From contig NZ_BAABJQ010000004.1 of assembly GCF_039543385.1 (NCBI RefSeq), forward strand, positions 1 to 64,000: a DNA stretch of 64,000 nt, given 5' to 3'. The notes below the pieces were generated by a model that saw only the letters and a list, made by a program, of their open reading frames with translations, searched no databases and was not told the DNA's origin. The DNA comes from Rugosimonospora acidiphila (GTDB lineage: Bacteria; Actinomycetota; Actinomycetes; Mycobacteriales; Micromonosporaceae). A program made the position numbers and the translations under genes. Positions within the stretch are counted from its first letter, which is position 1. Each line of letters starts with the position of its first letter. Shown here piece by piece: positions 24,590-33,289 of this stretch.

Positions 24590-25627
24590 ATGTCGCTGAC
24601 GCCTCCCGATACCGGTACCGGACTCGCCCTGAGCGATCCCGGGCTCGCCGCCGCCGTCGCGTCCGTGCTCGAGACCGGGGTGGGCCTGTCCGAGCCCGAC
24701 GTCCTCGCCGTCCTCCGGCTACCCGACGAGGAGCTGCCGGCGGCGCTCGCCGCCGCGCACCAGGTGCGGGTGCGCTGGTGCGGCCCGGAGGTCGAGGTCG
24801 AGGGCATCGTGTCGGTCAAGACCGGCGGCTGCCCCGAGGATTGCCACTTTTGCTCCCAATCCGGACTGTTCACCTCGCCGGTGCGCGCGGTGTGGCTGGA
24901 CATCCCGGCGCTCGTCGAGGCCGCCAAGCAGACCGCCGCGACCGGCGCCACCGAGTTCTGCATAGTGGCCGCGGTGCGCGGGCCGGACCGGCGGCTCATG
25001 GACCAGCTGCGTGAGGGCGTCAAGGCGATCCGGGCAGAGGTCGACATCCAGATCGCCGCCTCGCTCGGCATGCTCAGCCAGGACCAGGTGGATGAGCTGG
25101 TCGGGATGGGCGTACACCGGTACAACCACAACCTCGAGACGGCGCGGTCGTTCTTCCCGCGGATCGTCACCACCCACTCCTGGGAGGAGAGGTTCGACAC
25201 CCTGCGGATGGTTCGCGACTCGGGCATGGAGGTCTGCTGCGGCGGCATCCTCGGCCTGGGCGAGACCATCGAGCAGCGGGCCGAGTTCGCCGCCCAGCTC
25301 GCCTCGCTCCAGCCGGACGAGGTGCCACTGAACTTCCTCAACCCGCGGCCCGGCACGCCGCTCAGCGACGCCGAGCCGGTCGACGCCAAGGACGCGCTGC
25401 GCGCCATCGCCGCGTTCCGGCTCGCCCTGCCGCGCACGATCCTGCGGTACGCGGGTGGGCGCGAGATCACGCTCGGCGACCTGGGCACCCGCGACGGCCT
25501 GCTGGGGGGCATCAACGCGATGATCGTCGGCAACTACCTGACCACGCTCGGCCGCGCGCCCGGCTCCGATCTGGAGCTGCTCGACGAGCTGAAGATGCCG
25601 GTCAAGGCCCTGTCGGCGACGCTGTGA
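24590..25627 (+). CDS. bioB: Biotin synthase (radical SAM)
   Basis: 345 aa. The radical-SAM cluster motif CPEDCHFC (Cys81, Cys85, Cys88) coordinates the 4Fe-4S cluster. YNHNLETARSFF, the HSWEERFDTL segment and GILGLGE fit the BioB barrel, and the auxiliary-cluster cysteine and RNPRP-like NPRPGTPL region are present. It inserts sulfur into dethiobiotin. The stop overlaps the GTG of the downstream small gene (GTGA), so BioB and BsaP are made together. Confidence 0.97.
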   Translation: MSLTPPDTGTGLALSDPGLAAAVASVLETGVGLSEPDVLAVLRLPDEELPAALAAAHQVRVRWCGPEVEVEGIVSVKTGGCPEDCHFCSQSGLFTSPVRAVWLDIPALVEAAKQTAATGATEFCIVAAVRGPDRRLMDQLREGVKAIRAEVDIQIAASLGMLSQDQVDELVGMGVHRYNHNLETARSFFPRIVTTHSWEERFDTLRMVRDSGMEVCCGGILGLGETIEQRAEFAAQLASLQPDEVPLNFLNPRPGTPLSDAEPVDAKDALRAIAAFRLALPRTILRYAGGREITLGDLGTRDGLLGGINAMIVGNYLTTLGRAPGSDLELLDELKMPVKALSATL

Positions 25628-25836
25628 ACCCGATCGCGATCGAGCATCCTGCCGCCGACGTCTACTGCGACCGCTGCGGCGGCGAGCTCGCGGGCGGCGC
25701 GCACCCCGCCTGCCGGGCCGCCCGCGCTCTGGAGCCGCCCCGGTACTGCCCGACCTGCCGGCGGCGGATGAAGGTACAGGTGCTGCCGGCGGGATGGCGC
25801 GCGCAGTGCGTGGAGCACGGCGAGGCACGCGGCTGA
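25624..25836 (+). CDS. bsaP: Biotin synthase auxiliary protein BsaP
   Basis: 70 aa. Six cysteines form CxxC (15, 18), a single Cys30, CxxC (42, 45) and Cys62, with RALEPPRYCP and a C-terminal WRAQCVEHG. This is the pattern of BsaP, the small iron-sulfur partner that actinobacterial BioB needs for turnover. The GTG start overlaps the bioB stop by 4 bp. The adjacent position supports a direct role in maintaining or supplying sulfur to the BioB cluster. Confidence 0.9.
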   Translation: MNPIAIEHPAADVYCDRCGGELAGGAHPACRAARALEPPRYCPTCRRRMKVQVLPAGWRAQCVEHGEARG

Positions 25837-25922
25837 CTGTTGGCGACGGCCTGTTGCCCGAGGCCGGACGCGGGGGGATCGTGGGGGCGGAAGTCGACCA
25901 TGCCGACCCCAAGGAGACCGCC

Positions 25923-26486
25923 ATGGCCAAAGTTCTCATCCTCACCGGCGACGCCGCCGAGTCCCTCGAAGTCATGTACCCCTACCAGCGCCTGCTGGAA
26001 GAGGGGTACGAGGTGCACATCGCCGCGCCGAGCAAGCGCAAGCTCCAGTTCGTGGTGCACGACTTCGTGGACGGATTCGACACATACACGGAGAAGCTCG
26101 GCTACACCTGGCCGGCTGATCTCGCGTTCGCCGACGTCAACCCGGACGACTATGTAGCGCTGATCATTCCGGGCGGCCGGGCGCCCGAGTACATCCGCAA
26201 CGACGCCGACGTGCAGCGCATCGTGCGGCACTTCTTCGAGTTGGACAAGCCCGTCGCGGACCTGTGCCACGGCCCGTTGGTGCTGGCCGCGGCCGGGGTG
26301 CTCGAGGGGCGGACCACGGCGGCGTACCCGGCGCTGGAGCCCGACGTACGGGCCGCCGGTGCGACATTCCGGGACAGTGAGGCCGTCATCGACGGAGTAG
26401 TGGTCTCCGGTCGCGCCTGGCCCGACCACCCGGCCTGGATGCGCGAGTTCATGCGGGTACTGCGGGACAAGGCGCCGGTTAGCTGA
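25923..26486 (+). CDS. DJ-1/PfpI family protein
   Basis: 187 aa from ATG 25923 with AAGGAGA 6-7 nt upstream. The nucleophile elbow ADLCHGPLVLAAAG contains the conserved Cys115-His pair, and PGGRAPEYIR carries the upstream acidic/Gly segment typical of PfpI-like amidases/deglycases. The nearby Glu expected for the DJ-1 class lies in the N-terminal part. It may deglycate proteins or metabolites; the assignment to general class is firm, the substrate is not known. It stands alone between bsaP and an aldehyde dehydrogenase. Confidence 0.92.
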   Translation: MAKVLILTGDAAESLEVMYPYQRLLEEGYEVHIAAPSKRKLQFVVHDFVDGFDTYTEKLGYTWPADLAFADVNPDDYVALIIPGGRAPEYIRNDADVQRIVRHFFELDKPVADLCHGPLVLAAAGVLEGRTTAAYPALEPDVRAAGATFRDSEAVIDGVVVSGRAWPDHPAWMREFMRVLRDKAPVS

Positions 26487-26747
26487 CTCACCCGGGACCC
26501 ACCCCTACCCTGGCCAATGTCGGTCCGCCGCCGCCGGTTGCGCGAAGAAATATAGGGGATAACCGTGAAGCGGGGCGGTTAACCGGCGCTGAGCAGCGGA
26601 GATTCGCTTGATCAGGCGGGTAGGGGTGGGCCGCGAAGTAACGTAGGTCACATTGTGGTATCGGGTCGCGCAACGGCACATTTGCGGCTGAGCCAGCGGT
26701 GCCATCGACGCTGCCGCCCCCGCGCCGGACTCCCAAAGGATACGACG

Positions 26748-28295
26748 ATGACCATGCGATTGGCTCCCGGCACTGACTGGGACGAGACCCTGCGGCGCGC
26801 CATCGCCGCCACCCCCGAGGCCTTCACCGAGGACCGCCTACGCAACCTCATGGAGGGCGACTGGCAGGACATCGGTACCCCATCCGCGCTGCACACCCCG
26901 CTGGACGGCAGCACGCTCGCGAAGCTGTCCCGGCTCGACGCCGAGGCCGCCACCCGCGCGGTGCGCGCCGCCTCCGACGAACACAACAAATGGGCAAACA
27001 CCCCACTGGAGCAGCGCCGGGAGCAGGTGATCGAGGCCCTCGACGCGCTGTCCGAGCACCGTGACCTGCTGGCCATGCTGCTGGTCTGGGAGATCGGCAA
27101 GCCGTGGCGGCTGGCCTGCGCCGACGTGGATCGGGCCCTGTCCGGTGTGCGGTGGTACACCGAACAGATCGAGCGGCAGGTCGCCGGCCGCACCGCGCTC
27201 TGCGGCCCGGTCTCCAACATCGCCAGCTGGAACTACCCGATGAGCGTGCTGGTCCACGCCGAACTGGTCCAGCTGCTGGCCGGCAACGCGGTGATCGCCA
27301 AGACCCCGTCCCAGGGCGGTGCGGTCTGCCTCACCGTCGCGCACGCGCTCATGCGCCGCGCCGGGCTGCCGGTCACCCTGCTGTCCGGCGGCGGCGAGGA
27401 GCTGTCCGAGGTGCTCGTCCGGGCGCCGGAGATCGGCGCCGTCGCGTTCGTCGGCGGCCGGTCCAACGGCGGCAAGGTGGCCGCCGCGCTGCTCGACACG
27501 GACAAGCGGCACATGATCGAACAGGAGGGCCTGAACGCCTGGGGCGTCTGGGAATTCTCCCAGTGGGACCTGCTGGCCGGGCACCTGAAGAAGGGCTTCG
27601 AGTACGGCAAGCAGCGGTGCACCGCGTACCCCCGGTTCGTCGTGCAGCGCGACCTGATGGACAAGTTCCTCGACGTGTACCTGCCGGTGGTCAAGTCGAT
27701 CAAGTTCGGCCACCCGCTCGCCGTCAACGCCGACGGCGACGCCCTGCCCGAGCTGGACTTCGGCCCGCTGATCAGCGCCGCCAAGGCCGACGAGCTGCAC
27801 CGCAAGGTGGACGAGGCGATCAGGCACGGTGCGATCCCGCTGCACCGGGGCACGCTGGCCGACTCGGCCGGCTTCCTCGACGGTCAGGACACCGGCGCCT
27901 ACGTCGCGCCGACCGCGCTGCTCGCCCCGCAGGGCCGGTCCCGGCTGATGCACGCCGAGCCGTTCGGCCCGGTCGACACCATCGTGGTGGTGGACACCGA
28001 GGAGGAGCTGCTGGCCGCGATGAACGCGTCCAACGGCGCGCTGGTCGCCAGCCTCGCCTGCGACGACTCGGAGCTGGCCGGCAAGCTGGCCGCCGACCTG
28101 CAGGCGTTCAAGGTGGGCATCAACAAGCCGCGCTCCCGGGGCGACCGCGAGGAGACGTTCGGCGGCCGGGGCGCGTCGTGGAAGGGCGCGTTCGTGGGCG
28201 GCGACCTGCTGGTACAGGCGGTGACGATGGGCGAGCCGGACGAGCGCCTGTACGGCAACTTCCCCGACTGGACGGCGATGCCCCCGGACGTGTGA
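26748..28295 (+). CDS. Aldehyde dehydrogenase family protein
   Basis: 515 aa from ATG 26748 with AAAGGA upstream. Typical ALDH segments are present: SNIASWNYPMSVL (cofactor strand), AKTPSQGG, AFVGG, Glu258 in IEQEGLNAW (general-base region, less canonical than ELGGK) and the catalytic Cys291 in KQRCTAYPRF. The C-terminal EPFGPVDTIV and KPRSRGDREETFGGRG close the fold. The unusual GGRSNGG and EQEG variants set it apart from common benzaldehyde or betaine aldehyde enzymes. The substrate is not predictable. It has a long 261-bp upstream region with a weak TAACCG/CGGTTA hairpin (26560-26581). Confidence 0.9.
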   Translation: MTMRLAPGTDWDETLRRAIAATPEAFTEDRLRNLMEGDWQDIGTPSALHTPLDGSTLAKLSRLDAEAATRAVRAASDEHNKWANTPLEQRREQVIEALDALSEHRDLLAMLLVWEIGKPWRLACADVDRALSGVRWYTEQIERQVAGRTALCGPVSNIASWNYPMSVLVHAELVQLLAGNAVIAKTPSQGGAVCLTVAHALMRRAGLPVTLLSGGGEELSEVLVRAPEIGAVAFVGGRSNGGKVAAALLDTDKRHMIEQEGLNAWGVWEFSQWDLLAGHLKKGFEYGKQRCTAYPRFVVQRDLMDKFLDVYLPVVKSIKFGHPLAVNADGDALPELDFGPLISAAKADELHRKVDEAIRHGAIPLHRGTLADSAGFLDGQDTGAYVAPTALLAPQGRSRLMHAEPFGPVDTIVVVDTEEELLAAMNASNGALVASLACDDSELAGKLAADLQAFKVGINKPRSRGDREETFGGRGASWKGAFVGGDLLVQAVTMGEPDERLYGNFPDWTAMPPDV

Positions 28296-28300
28296 GCCGA

Positions 28301-28543
28301 TTACGCGGCGGCCTGAGGGTCCGGTGCGAGTGTGACGACGAAGGCCGGCAGTTGACCGACGAGCGACAGCGGAAACTCCGCGACGCGCCCGGTCCACTCG
28401 CCGGCCTCGTTGATGGCGACGACCGGTTCAGGCGCATCGAAGTACTGAATCAGCTCGATGACGAAGCCCGCGTGATGAAGCTCGGCACTGACATGCTCGC
28501 GCCCCGATCGGTGATCGGCCGTGCACCACGGCGGACAAGTCAT
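28301..28543 (-). CDS. DUF6907-type small protein
   Basis: 80 aa from ATG 28543 with GGAAGGGG upstream. It opens with CPPWCTADHRSGREHVSAEL, the CPxWC...H signature of the small actinobacterial DUF6907 proteins, followed by a beta-rich body (FVIELIQYFDAPEPVVAI). The two Cys and two His may bind zinc. The family is often found next to regulators in accessory regions and its function is unknown. It converges on the aldehyde dehydrogenase gene with a 5-bp gap. Confidence 0.8.
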   Translation of the reverse strand: MTCPPWCTADHRSGREHVSAELHHAGFVIELIQYFDAPEPVVAINEAGEWTGRVAEFPLSLVGQLPAFVVTLAPDPQAAA

Positions 28544-28685
28544 GGTCGTCCCCTTCCGAGAGAGCGTGGTAGCTAGCAGGGGGAAGGGGGCGAAGCTCCG
28601 CAATGCCTCGCCCTGGACTCAAGCATTGTTGGCCAAAGTCTGCGTATCGAAGTGGGCAAAATAGGGCCCATGTCACCATTGCGAC

Positions 28686-28940
28686 ATGGGCCAACTCGAT
28701 GATGCCGCCAAGGCCTACCGCGCGTCGGAGACGGCGTTGAGACGGGCCCAGGAGGCGGCGCAGGCGCGGATGGACGCCGCACGCGAAGCCCGTGCACAGG
28801 CGCGTGAGAGGCTGGCCGAGGCGATCGCCGCCGAGGCACGGGTCGGCACGCCACAGGTCGAGATCATCCGGATAACCGGGTATTCCCGCGAGCGCGTCCG
28901 CCAGATCCTGCGAGCGGCAGGCATCGAAGCGGACAGCTGA
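28686..28940 (+). CDS. Small coiled-coil plus helix-turn-helix protein
   Basis: 84 aa. Residues 5-50 are an Ala/Arg-rich coiled coil with a heptad-like pattern. Residues 56-80 (VEIIRITGYSRERVRQILRAAG) look like the recognition part of a sigma-4 or resolvase-like HTH. Such short proteins occur near actinomycete integrative elements and may bind DNA as dimers. It is divergent from the DUF6907 gene (142-bp gap). Function not known. Confidence 0.75.
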   Translation: MGQLDDAAKAYRASETALRRAQEAAQARMDAAREARAQARERLAEAIAAEARVGTPQVEIIRITGYSRERVRQILRAAGIEADS

Positions 28941-28961
28941 GCATGTCGCCCGCGCCAGTCC

Positions 28962-29028
28962 GCGGTTCACGTCCAGATCATGGTGGCGATCCCCCCCTCG
29001 GGGGGCGGGTTTGCCACCATGATCTGAC
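28962..29028. repeat. Dispersed palindromic repeat, copy 1
   Basis: About 66 bp. Outer stem CAGATCATGGTGGC (28974-28987) pairs perfectly with GCCACCATGATCTG (29013-29026), enclosing a C7/G6 inner stem. It is nearly identical to the copy at 29513-29577. It lies between a small HTH gene and the Nudix gene and could serve as a bidirectional terminator. Confidence 0.9.
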
Positions 29029-29118
29029 GGCACCGGCCCCGAAGCAGACGCCTGCGCGCCCGATCGGCCTGCTACGGTCCGGGCAATCGGTCGTCGCCGG
29101 TTCGGAAGGACGCGTGCC

Positions 29119-29577
29119 GTGGTCCACTCGACGCAGTTGTTCCCGGTCTCCGTCAAGGGCGTCGTCATCCGCGACGGCCGGGTCCTCTTGCTGCGCAATG
29201 AGCGCGACGAATGGGAACTCCCCGGCGGCAAGCTGGAACTCGGCGAAGCCCCGCAGCGCTGCTTGGCGCGCGAGATCGCCGAAGAGGTCGGCTGGACGGT
29301 CGCGGTTGGCCCCGTCCTCGACGCGTGGCATTACCACATCCGTGACGGGGTGGACGTGCTGATCCTGACCTACGGCTGCCACACCAGCAGCGGAGCGCCA
29401 CCCGTGGTCAGCAGCGAGCACAGGGAGGTCGGGCTGTTCACCGCCGGCGAGGTGGCCGACCTGCGCATGCCGGACGGGTACAAGAAGTCGATCGCGGCAT
29501 GGCGGCCGCGCGGCGGTTCACCCCCAGATCATGGTGGGGATCCCCCCTCGGGGGGCGGGTTTGCCACCATGATCTGA
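29119..29577 (+). CDS. Nudix hydrolase with repeat-encoded C-terminus
   Basis: 152 aa from GTG 29119 with GGAAGGA 8 nt upstream. The Nudix box GGKLELGEAPQRCLAREI...EEVGW (residues 36-59) is complete (Gx5Ex7REUxEExGU). It hydrolyses a nucleoside diphosphate linked to another moiety; the substrate is not predictable. The last 21 residues (about 132-152, rich in Gly/Pro) are encoded by a copy of the dispersed palindrome, so the ancestral stop was lost by its insertion. Confidence 0.92.
   Translation: MVHSTQLFPVSVKGVVIRDGRVLLLRNERDEWELPGGKLELGEAPQRCLAREIAEEVGWTVAVGPVLDAWHYHIRDGVDVLILTYGCHTSSGAPPVVSSEHREVGLFTAGEVADLRMPDGYKKSIAAWRPRGGSPPDHGGDPPSGGGFATMI
29513..29577. repeat. Dispersed palindromic repeat, copy 2, inside the Nudix gene end
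   Basis: Same palindrome as 28962-29028, with a few differences near the inner arms. It supplies the Nudix C-terminus and its stop codon. Confidence 0.9.
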
Positions 29578-29673
29578 CCGCATCGGCCGCGCCGTCCGGC
29601 AGGACCTGCGAGCCGCTGGCATCGAGGCCGGCGGCTGCCGGTTCTGTCAGACCCCCGGCGCAGGATTCGGCTC

Positions 29674-30657
29674 GTGAGCCCTCGTCTTCCGGTCGACGAC
29701 GCCGACCCGCTGGCCTGGCTGCTGTTCGCGCAGAACGGCGTCGTCACCAGGCAGCAGTCGTTGGAGCACCTCACCGAGAAGGCGCTGGAGCACCGGGTCC
29801 GATCCGGCCGGTGGCAGCACGTGCATCGCGCGGTCTACCTGGCGCACAGCGGCGAGATCACCGTCGAACAGGAGGAGTGGATAGCGGTACTGGCGACCGG
29901 TCCGCGGTCCTACCTCGCCGGGCTGACCGCAGCAAACCGGTACGGGCTGCGCGGGTACCGGACCGACCACGTCCACGTCCTGCTGCCGGCGGGGCGTCGG
30001 GCCGACCGACCCCCACCGGGGGTGATCGTGCATCGCAGCCGGGTCCTGGGCGACCCGGATGTCGTCGCGGCCCGACCGCCGATCAGCCGGCACGTGCGCG
30101 CCCTGGTGGACGCCGCGCAGTGGGCGCCCGACGATGACCGGGCGCGGGCCATCATCGCCGCCGGTTACCAGCAGCGGCTGGTCTTCGGCTCCGAGGTCCC
30201 GGAGCTGCTCGCCCGGTTGCCGACCGCGCGCCGGCGTCGCCTGATCGCCCGGACCGCCGCCGACGCGTCCGGTGGGTCGCACTCGATAGCGGAGGTCGAC
30301 TACCTGCGGCTGTGCCGCCGGTACCGGTTGCCGCCGCCGAGCCGGCAGGTCGAGCGCACCGATCGGGCCGGGCGCCGACGGTACCTGGACGCCGTTCACG
30401 AGCCCTGGGGCGTGCACGTCGAGGTCGACGGCGGGCAGCACACCGACGCTACGGCCTGGTGGGCCGACATGCGGCGGCAGAACGACCTGTGGATCCCGGG
30501 CGATCGGGTGCTCAGGTTTCCCGCCTGGGTGGTCCGCGAACGGCCGGGCGAGGTGGCGGCGCAGGTGCGGGCCGCGCTGTCCTCCGCAGGCTGGCGGCCG
30601 ACGCTCGACGGCGCCCGCCGGGACTCGACGGTGAAGCAGAAAGTTACCGATCCGTAG
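29674..30657 (+). CDS. AbiEi-like antitoxin domain plus DUF559/VSR-like nuclease domain protein
   Basis: 327 aa from GTG 29674. The N-terminal 60 residues (FAQNGVVTRQQSLEHLT, RWQHVHRAVYLAHSG) match the winged-helix AbiEi_4-type domain. The C-terminal 120 residues carry a PD-(D/E)xK-like pattern: SIAEVDYLRLC (Glu), YLDAVHEPWGVHVEVDGGQH (Asp and the ExD pair), then a helix and VLRFPAWVV. This architecture is common and chromosomal in actinobacteria and has no proven role. A type IV toxin partner (AbiEii) is not adjacent. It may act as a nuclease or as a DNA-binding remnant. Confidence 0.85.
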   Translation: MSPRLPVDDADPLAWLLFAQNGVVTRQQSLEHLTEKALEHRVRSGRWQHVHRAVYLAHSGEITVEQEEWIAVLATGPRSYLAGLTAANRYGLRGYRTDHVHVLLPAGRRADRPPPGVIVHRSRVLGDPDVVAARPPISRHVRALVDAAQWAPDDDRARAIIAAGYQQRLVFGSEVPELLARLPTARRRRLIARTAADASGGSHSIAEVDYLRLCRRYRLPPPSRQVERTDRAGRRRYLDAVHEPWGVHVEVDGGQHTDATAWWADMRRQNDLWIPGDRVLRFPAWVVRERPGEVAAQVRAALSSAGWRPTLDGARRDSTVKQKVTDP

Positions 30658-30745
30658 AGCTACCAACACAACCCGATCGAACGGCGTACCACAGCTCACG
30701 TATCGTCTGCGACGTTTTCGACGTCCATCGAGACTGAGGTGAGTC

Positions 30746-31549
30746 ATGGCACTGGTACGTCGGTCCGCACTCCTCGGACTGCCGGGGTATGCGGGCGAGT
30801 CGAGTGTCGACGAAGGTCCCAGCGCGGTCGGCACGCTGGAACACCCATCCACCCACAGCGTCGGCGCGGAGCCCACGGTGAGGCTGCCCGCGAATGGCGG
30901 CGCGCAGGCCGCGCTCCCGCTGCCCTCACTGGCCGCCGGACGCGCCCCGACAGCGACCGCCGGACGCGCCTCCACGACGGCCTGGGCCGCCGACGCCGAG
31001 GCGGCGGCGGTCGCCTCGAAGGGCGCGTCGATCGGCAGCATCTTCGGCGCGTTCGTGTTCGCCGCGATCGGCACCGCCGCCGGCTATGTGGTGCATCGCT
31101 GGGGCAGCCACGTTGAGCCGTTCGAGATCGGCAACCAGGTCTCCGCGTACGCCGCGATCATCGTGTTCGCCGGCGCGGTGGAGCGGCTGCTGGAACCGTT
31201 CTCCAACCTGCTGCCGGGTGCCCGCGCCCGGGCCGAGTACGAGAGCACCGTCGCCGCGCTGACCAACCTGGACCCGGCGATCACGCTGAAGGACGTCGCG
31301 GCGGCCCGGGCGAGGCTCGACCGCGCGCTGGCCAACCGTGCGGTACTGATGTGGGGCCTGGCGACCGGCGTGGCCGCGCTGGTGTCGGCGGCCGGCGGCT
31401 TCTACCTGCTGCACATGATCGCCGAGAAGGGCTGGGTGTCGCAGATCCCGACCTGGGTCGACGCGCTGATCACCGGTCTGGTGGTCGGTACCGGCACCAA
31501 GCCGCTGCACGATCTGATCAGCCGGGTGCAGGCCGCCAAGGGCGAGTAG
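30746..31549 (+). CDS. Multi-span membrane protein, unknown function
   Basis: 267 aa. About 95 disordered residues precede three or four membrane segments (about 98-115, 130-148, 200-222 and 235-255). The segment AYAAIIVFAGAVERLLEPFSNLLPG carries charged residues between helices. I recognise no family. It is terminated by a strong hairpin (31559-31586). A TATCGT -10-like box at 30701-30706 may drive it. Confidence 0.8.
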   Translation: MALVRRSALLGLPGYAGESSVDEGPSAVGTLEHPSTHSVGAEPTVRLPANGGAQAALPLPSLAAGRAPTATAGRASTTAWAADAEAAAVASKGASIGSIFGAFVFAAIGTAAGYVVHRWGSHVEPFEIGNQVSAYAAIIVFAGAVERLLEPFSNLLPGARARAEYESTVAALTNLDPAITLKDVAAARARLDRALANRAVLMWGLATGVAALVSAAGGFYLLHMIAEKGWVSQIPTWVDALITGLVVGTGTKPLHDLISRVQAAKGE

Positions 31550-31558
31550 TCGCGGACC

Positions 31559-31586
31559 GGGCGTCTCGGCTCGGGCCGAGACGCCC
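31559..31586 (+). terminator. Terminator hairpin after the membrane-protein gene
   Basis: 12-bp perfect stem GGGCGTCTCGGC/GCCGAGACGCCC with a 4-nt loop, 9 bp past the stop. No U-tract. Confidence 0.75.
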
Positions 31587-31721
31587 GCCCGACCGACCGA
31601 CCGCCCTCCCGCCCCGACAGTCGCCCACCCGACGGTCGCCTGACGTGACAGTCGCCTGGCGTGACAGTGGTGACACGGGGGCCGTTAGGTCTTGTTGAGG
31701 TTGCCGCGCGAGACTTCGACC

Positions 31722-33224
31722 ATGGCGGGGGAAGCACGACTGGTCGGCCGGCGTAGACGTCGCCCGGCCCGGTGGCTAACGCGGCTCGCCGTCTCGGCGG
31801 TGGCGCTGCTGGCCGTGGCCGGCTGCACGAGCAGCGGGGGCGACCCGCCGGCCGCGGTCGTGTCGTCGCCGGCCGCGTGCCAGATCCAGTACGTGGTGCG
31901 GGCGCAGCCCGCCGGCTTCACCGCCGACGTGAACGTGACCAACCTGGGCGGCCGGCTGCGCGGCTGGACCGTCGGGTTCGACTTCGCCGGCACCGACCAG
32001 CGCCTGGCCTCCGGCTGGAGCGCGACGTGGACCCAGACCGGTACCCATGTGACCGCCGCGGTCGCCGGCACGGACCTGGCGCCGCACGCCTCGGTGACCG
32101 CCGGATTCGACGGCGTCGGGCCGGTCGGCGCGGCACCCGCCAGGTTCACCCTCGACGGCGTGGTCTGCTCGCTGAAGGTCGACTCGGACGCCACCGCGCC
32201 GGCGGCGGACCCGCGCACACCGGCCCTGCACGTGTCCGGCAACCAGATCGTCGACGCGGCCGGCCACCCGACCAGTTTGATCGGCGTGAACCGGTCCGGC
32301 GGCGAGTACATGTGCGTGGACGGCCACGGCATCTGGGACGGGCCGGTGAACGACGCCGCGCTGGCCGCCATCGGATCGTGGAACGCGAAGGCGGTACGGG
32401 TGCCGCTGAACGAGGACTGCTGGCTGAGCCTGGGCTCGCTCGACCCGCGCTACTCCGGGGCCCGGTACCGGGCCGCCGTCGCGGCACTGGTCGGCTCGCT
32501 GGAGGCACACGGGCTGGTGCCGATCCTGGACCTGCACTGGACCGATGGCAGCTTCACCGGGGACGGAAGCCAGTGCGCCAGCGCGGCGGCGAAGTGCCAG
32601 AAGCCCATGCCGGACACCAACGCGGTCACGTTCTGGCGATCGGTCGCGCAGACCTTCCGTGACGACCAGTCGGTGGTCTTCGACCTGTTCAACGAGCCGT
32701 ACCCGAGCGACACCTCAACCATGTCGCGCGGCCAGTCCTGGGACTGCTGGCTGTCCGGCGGCTCCGCCTGCCACGGGCTGGGCTACCCGGTCGCCGGCAT
32801 GCAGCAGCTCGTCGACGCGGTGCGCTCGACCGGCGCCAGGAACGTGACGCTGGTCAGTCCGAACAGCTACTCCAGGGACCTGACAGGGTGGCTGGCGCAC
32901 CGGCCAAAGGACCCGACCGGGAACCTGGCGGCGGCGTGGCACTGGTACAACGACGGGTCCTGCACCACGGCGGACTGCTGGCAGCGGGAGGTCGGACCGG
33001 TGGCCGCCCAGGTACCGGTGGTGACCACGGAGATCGGCGAGATGGACTGCTCGTCCGCCCTCGTCGATCCGCTGATGAACTGGCTGGACGCCAAGGGCGT
33101 CAGCTATCTGGCGTGGACGTGGAACACCTGGGGCTGCGGCGACGGGCCGGCCCTGATCAGCGACTGGTCCGGCACGCCGACGCCGTACGGCCAGGGAGTG
33201 CGCGACCACCTCCGAAGCCGGTGA
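31722..33224 (+). CDS. GH5 family glycoside hydrolase lipoprotein with N-terminal CBM2-like domain
   Basis: 500 aa from ATG 31722. The signal peptide ends in VAGC, a lipobox. Residues about 45-155 resemble a family 2 carbohydrate-binding module (CQIQYVVRAQPAGFTADVNVTN and a closing Cys). The GH5 barrel (about 165-490) has the acid/base Glu325 in DLFNEPYP and the nucleophile Glu437 in VVTTEIGEMDC. GH5 enzymes cut beta-1,4-glucans or mannans. It is secreted or surface-anchored, and its neighbours (deacetylase, GH26 enzyme, EPS operon) suggest it may act on the polymer made by this locus. Confidence 0.92.
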   Translation: MAGEARLVGRRRRRPARWLTRLAVSAVALLAVAGCTSSGGDPPAAVVSSPAACQIQYVVRAQPAGFTADVNVTNLGGRLRGWTVGFDFAGTDQRLASGWSATWTQTGTHVTAAVAGTDLAPHASVTAGFDGVGPVGAAPARFTLDGVVCSLKVDSDATAPAADPRTPALHVSGNQIVDAAGHPTSLIGVNRSGGEYMCVDGHGIWDGPVNDAALAAIGSWNAKAVRVPLNEDCWLSLGSLDPRYSGARYRAAVAALVGSLEAHGLVPILDLHWTDGSFTGDGSQCASAAAKCQKPMPDTNAVTFWRSVAQTFRDDQSVVFDLFNEPYPSDTSTMSRGQSWDCWLSGGSACHGLGYPVAGMQQLVDAVRSTGARNVTLVSPNSYSRDLTGWLAHRPKDPTGNLAAAWHWYNDGSCTTADCWQREVGPVAAQVPVVTTEIGEMDCSSALVDPLMNWLDAKGVSYLAWTWNTWGCGDGPALISDWSGTPTPYGQGVRDHLRSR

Positions 33225-33289
33225 GCGCTCATGGCCCCGCCGCGGGCAGCCCCGGTGCGGGCAGCCCCGCCGCGGGTGCTGGCCATGGG

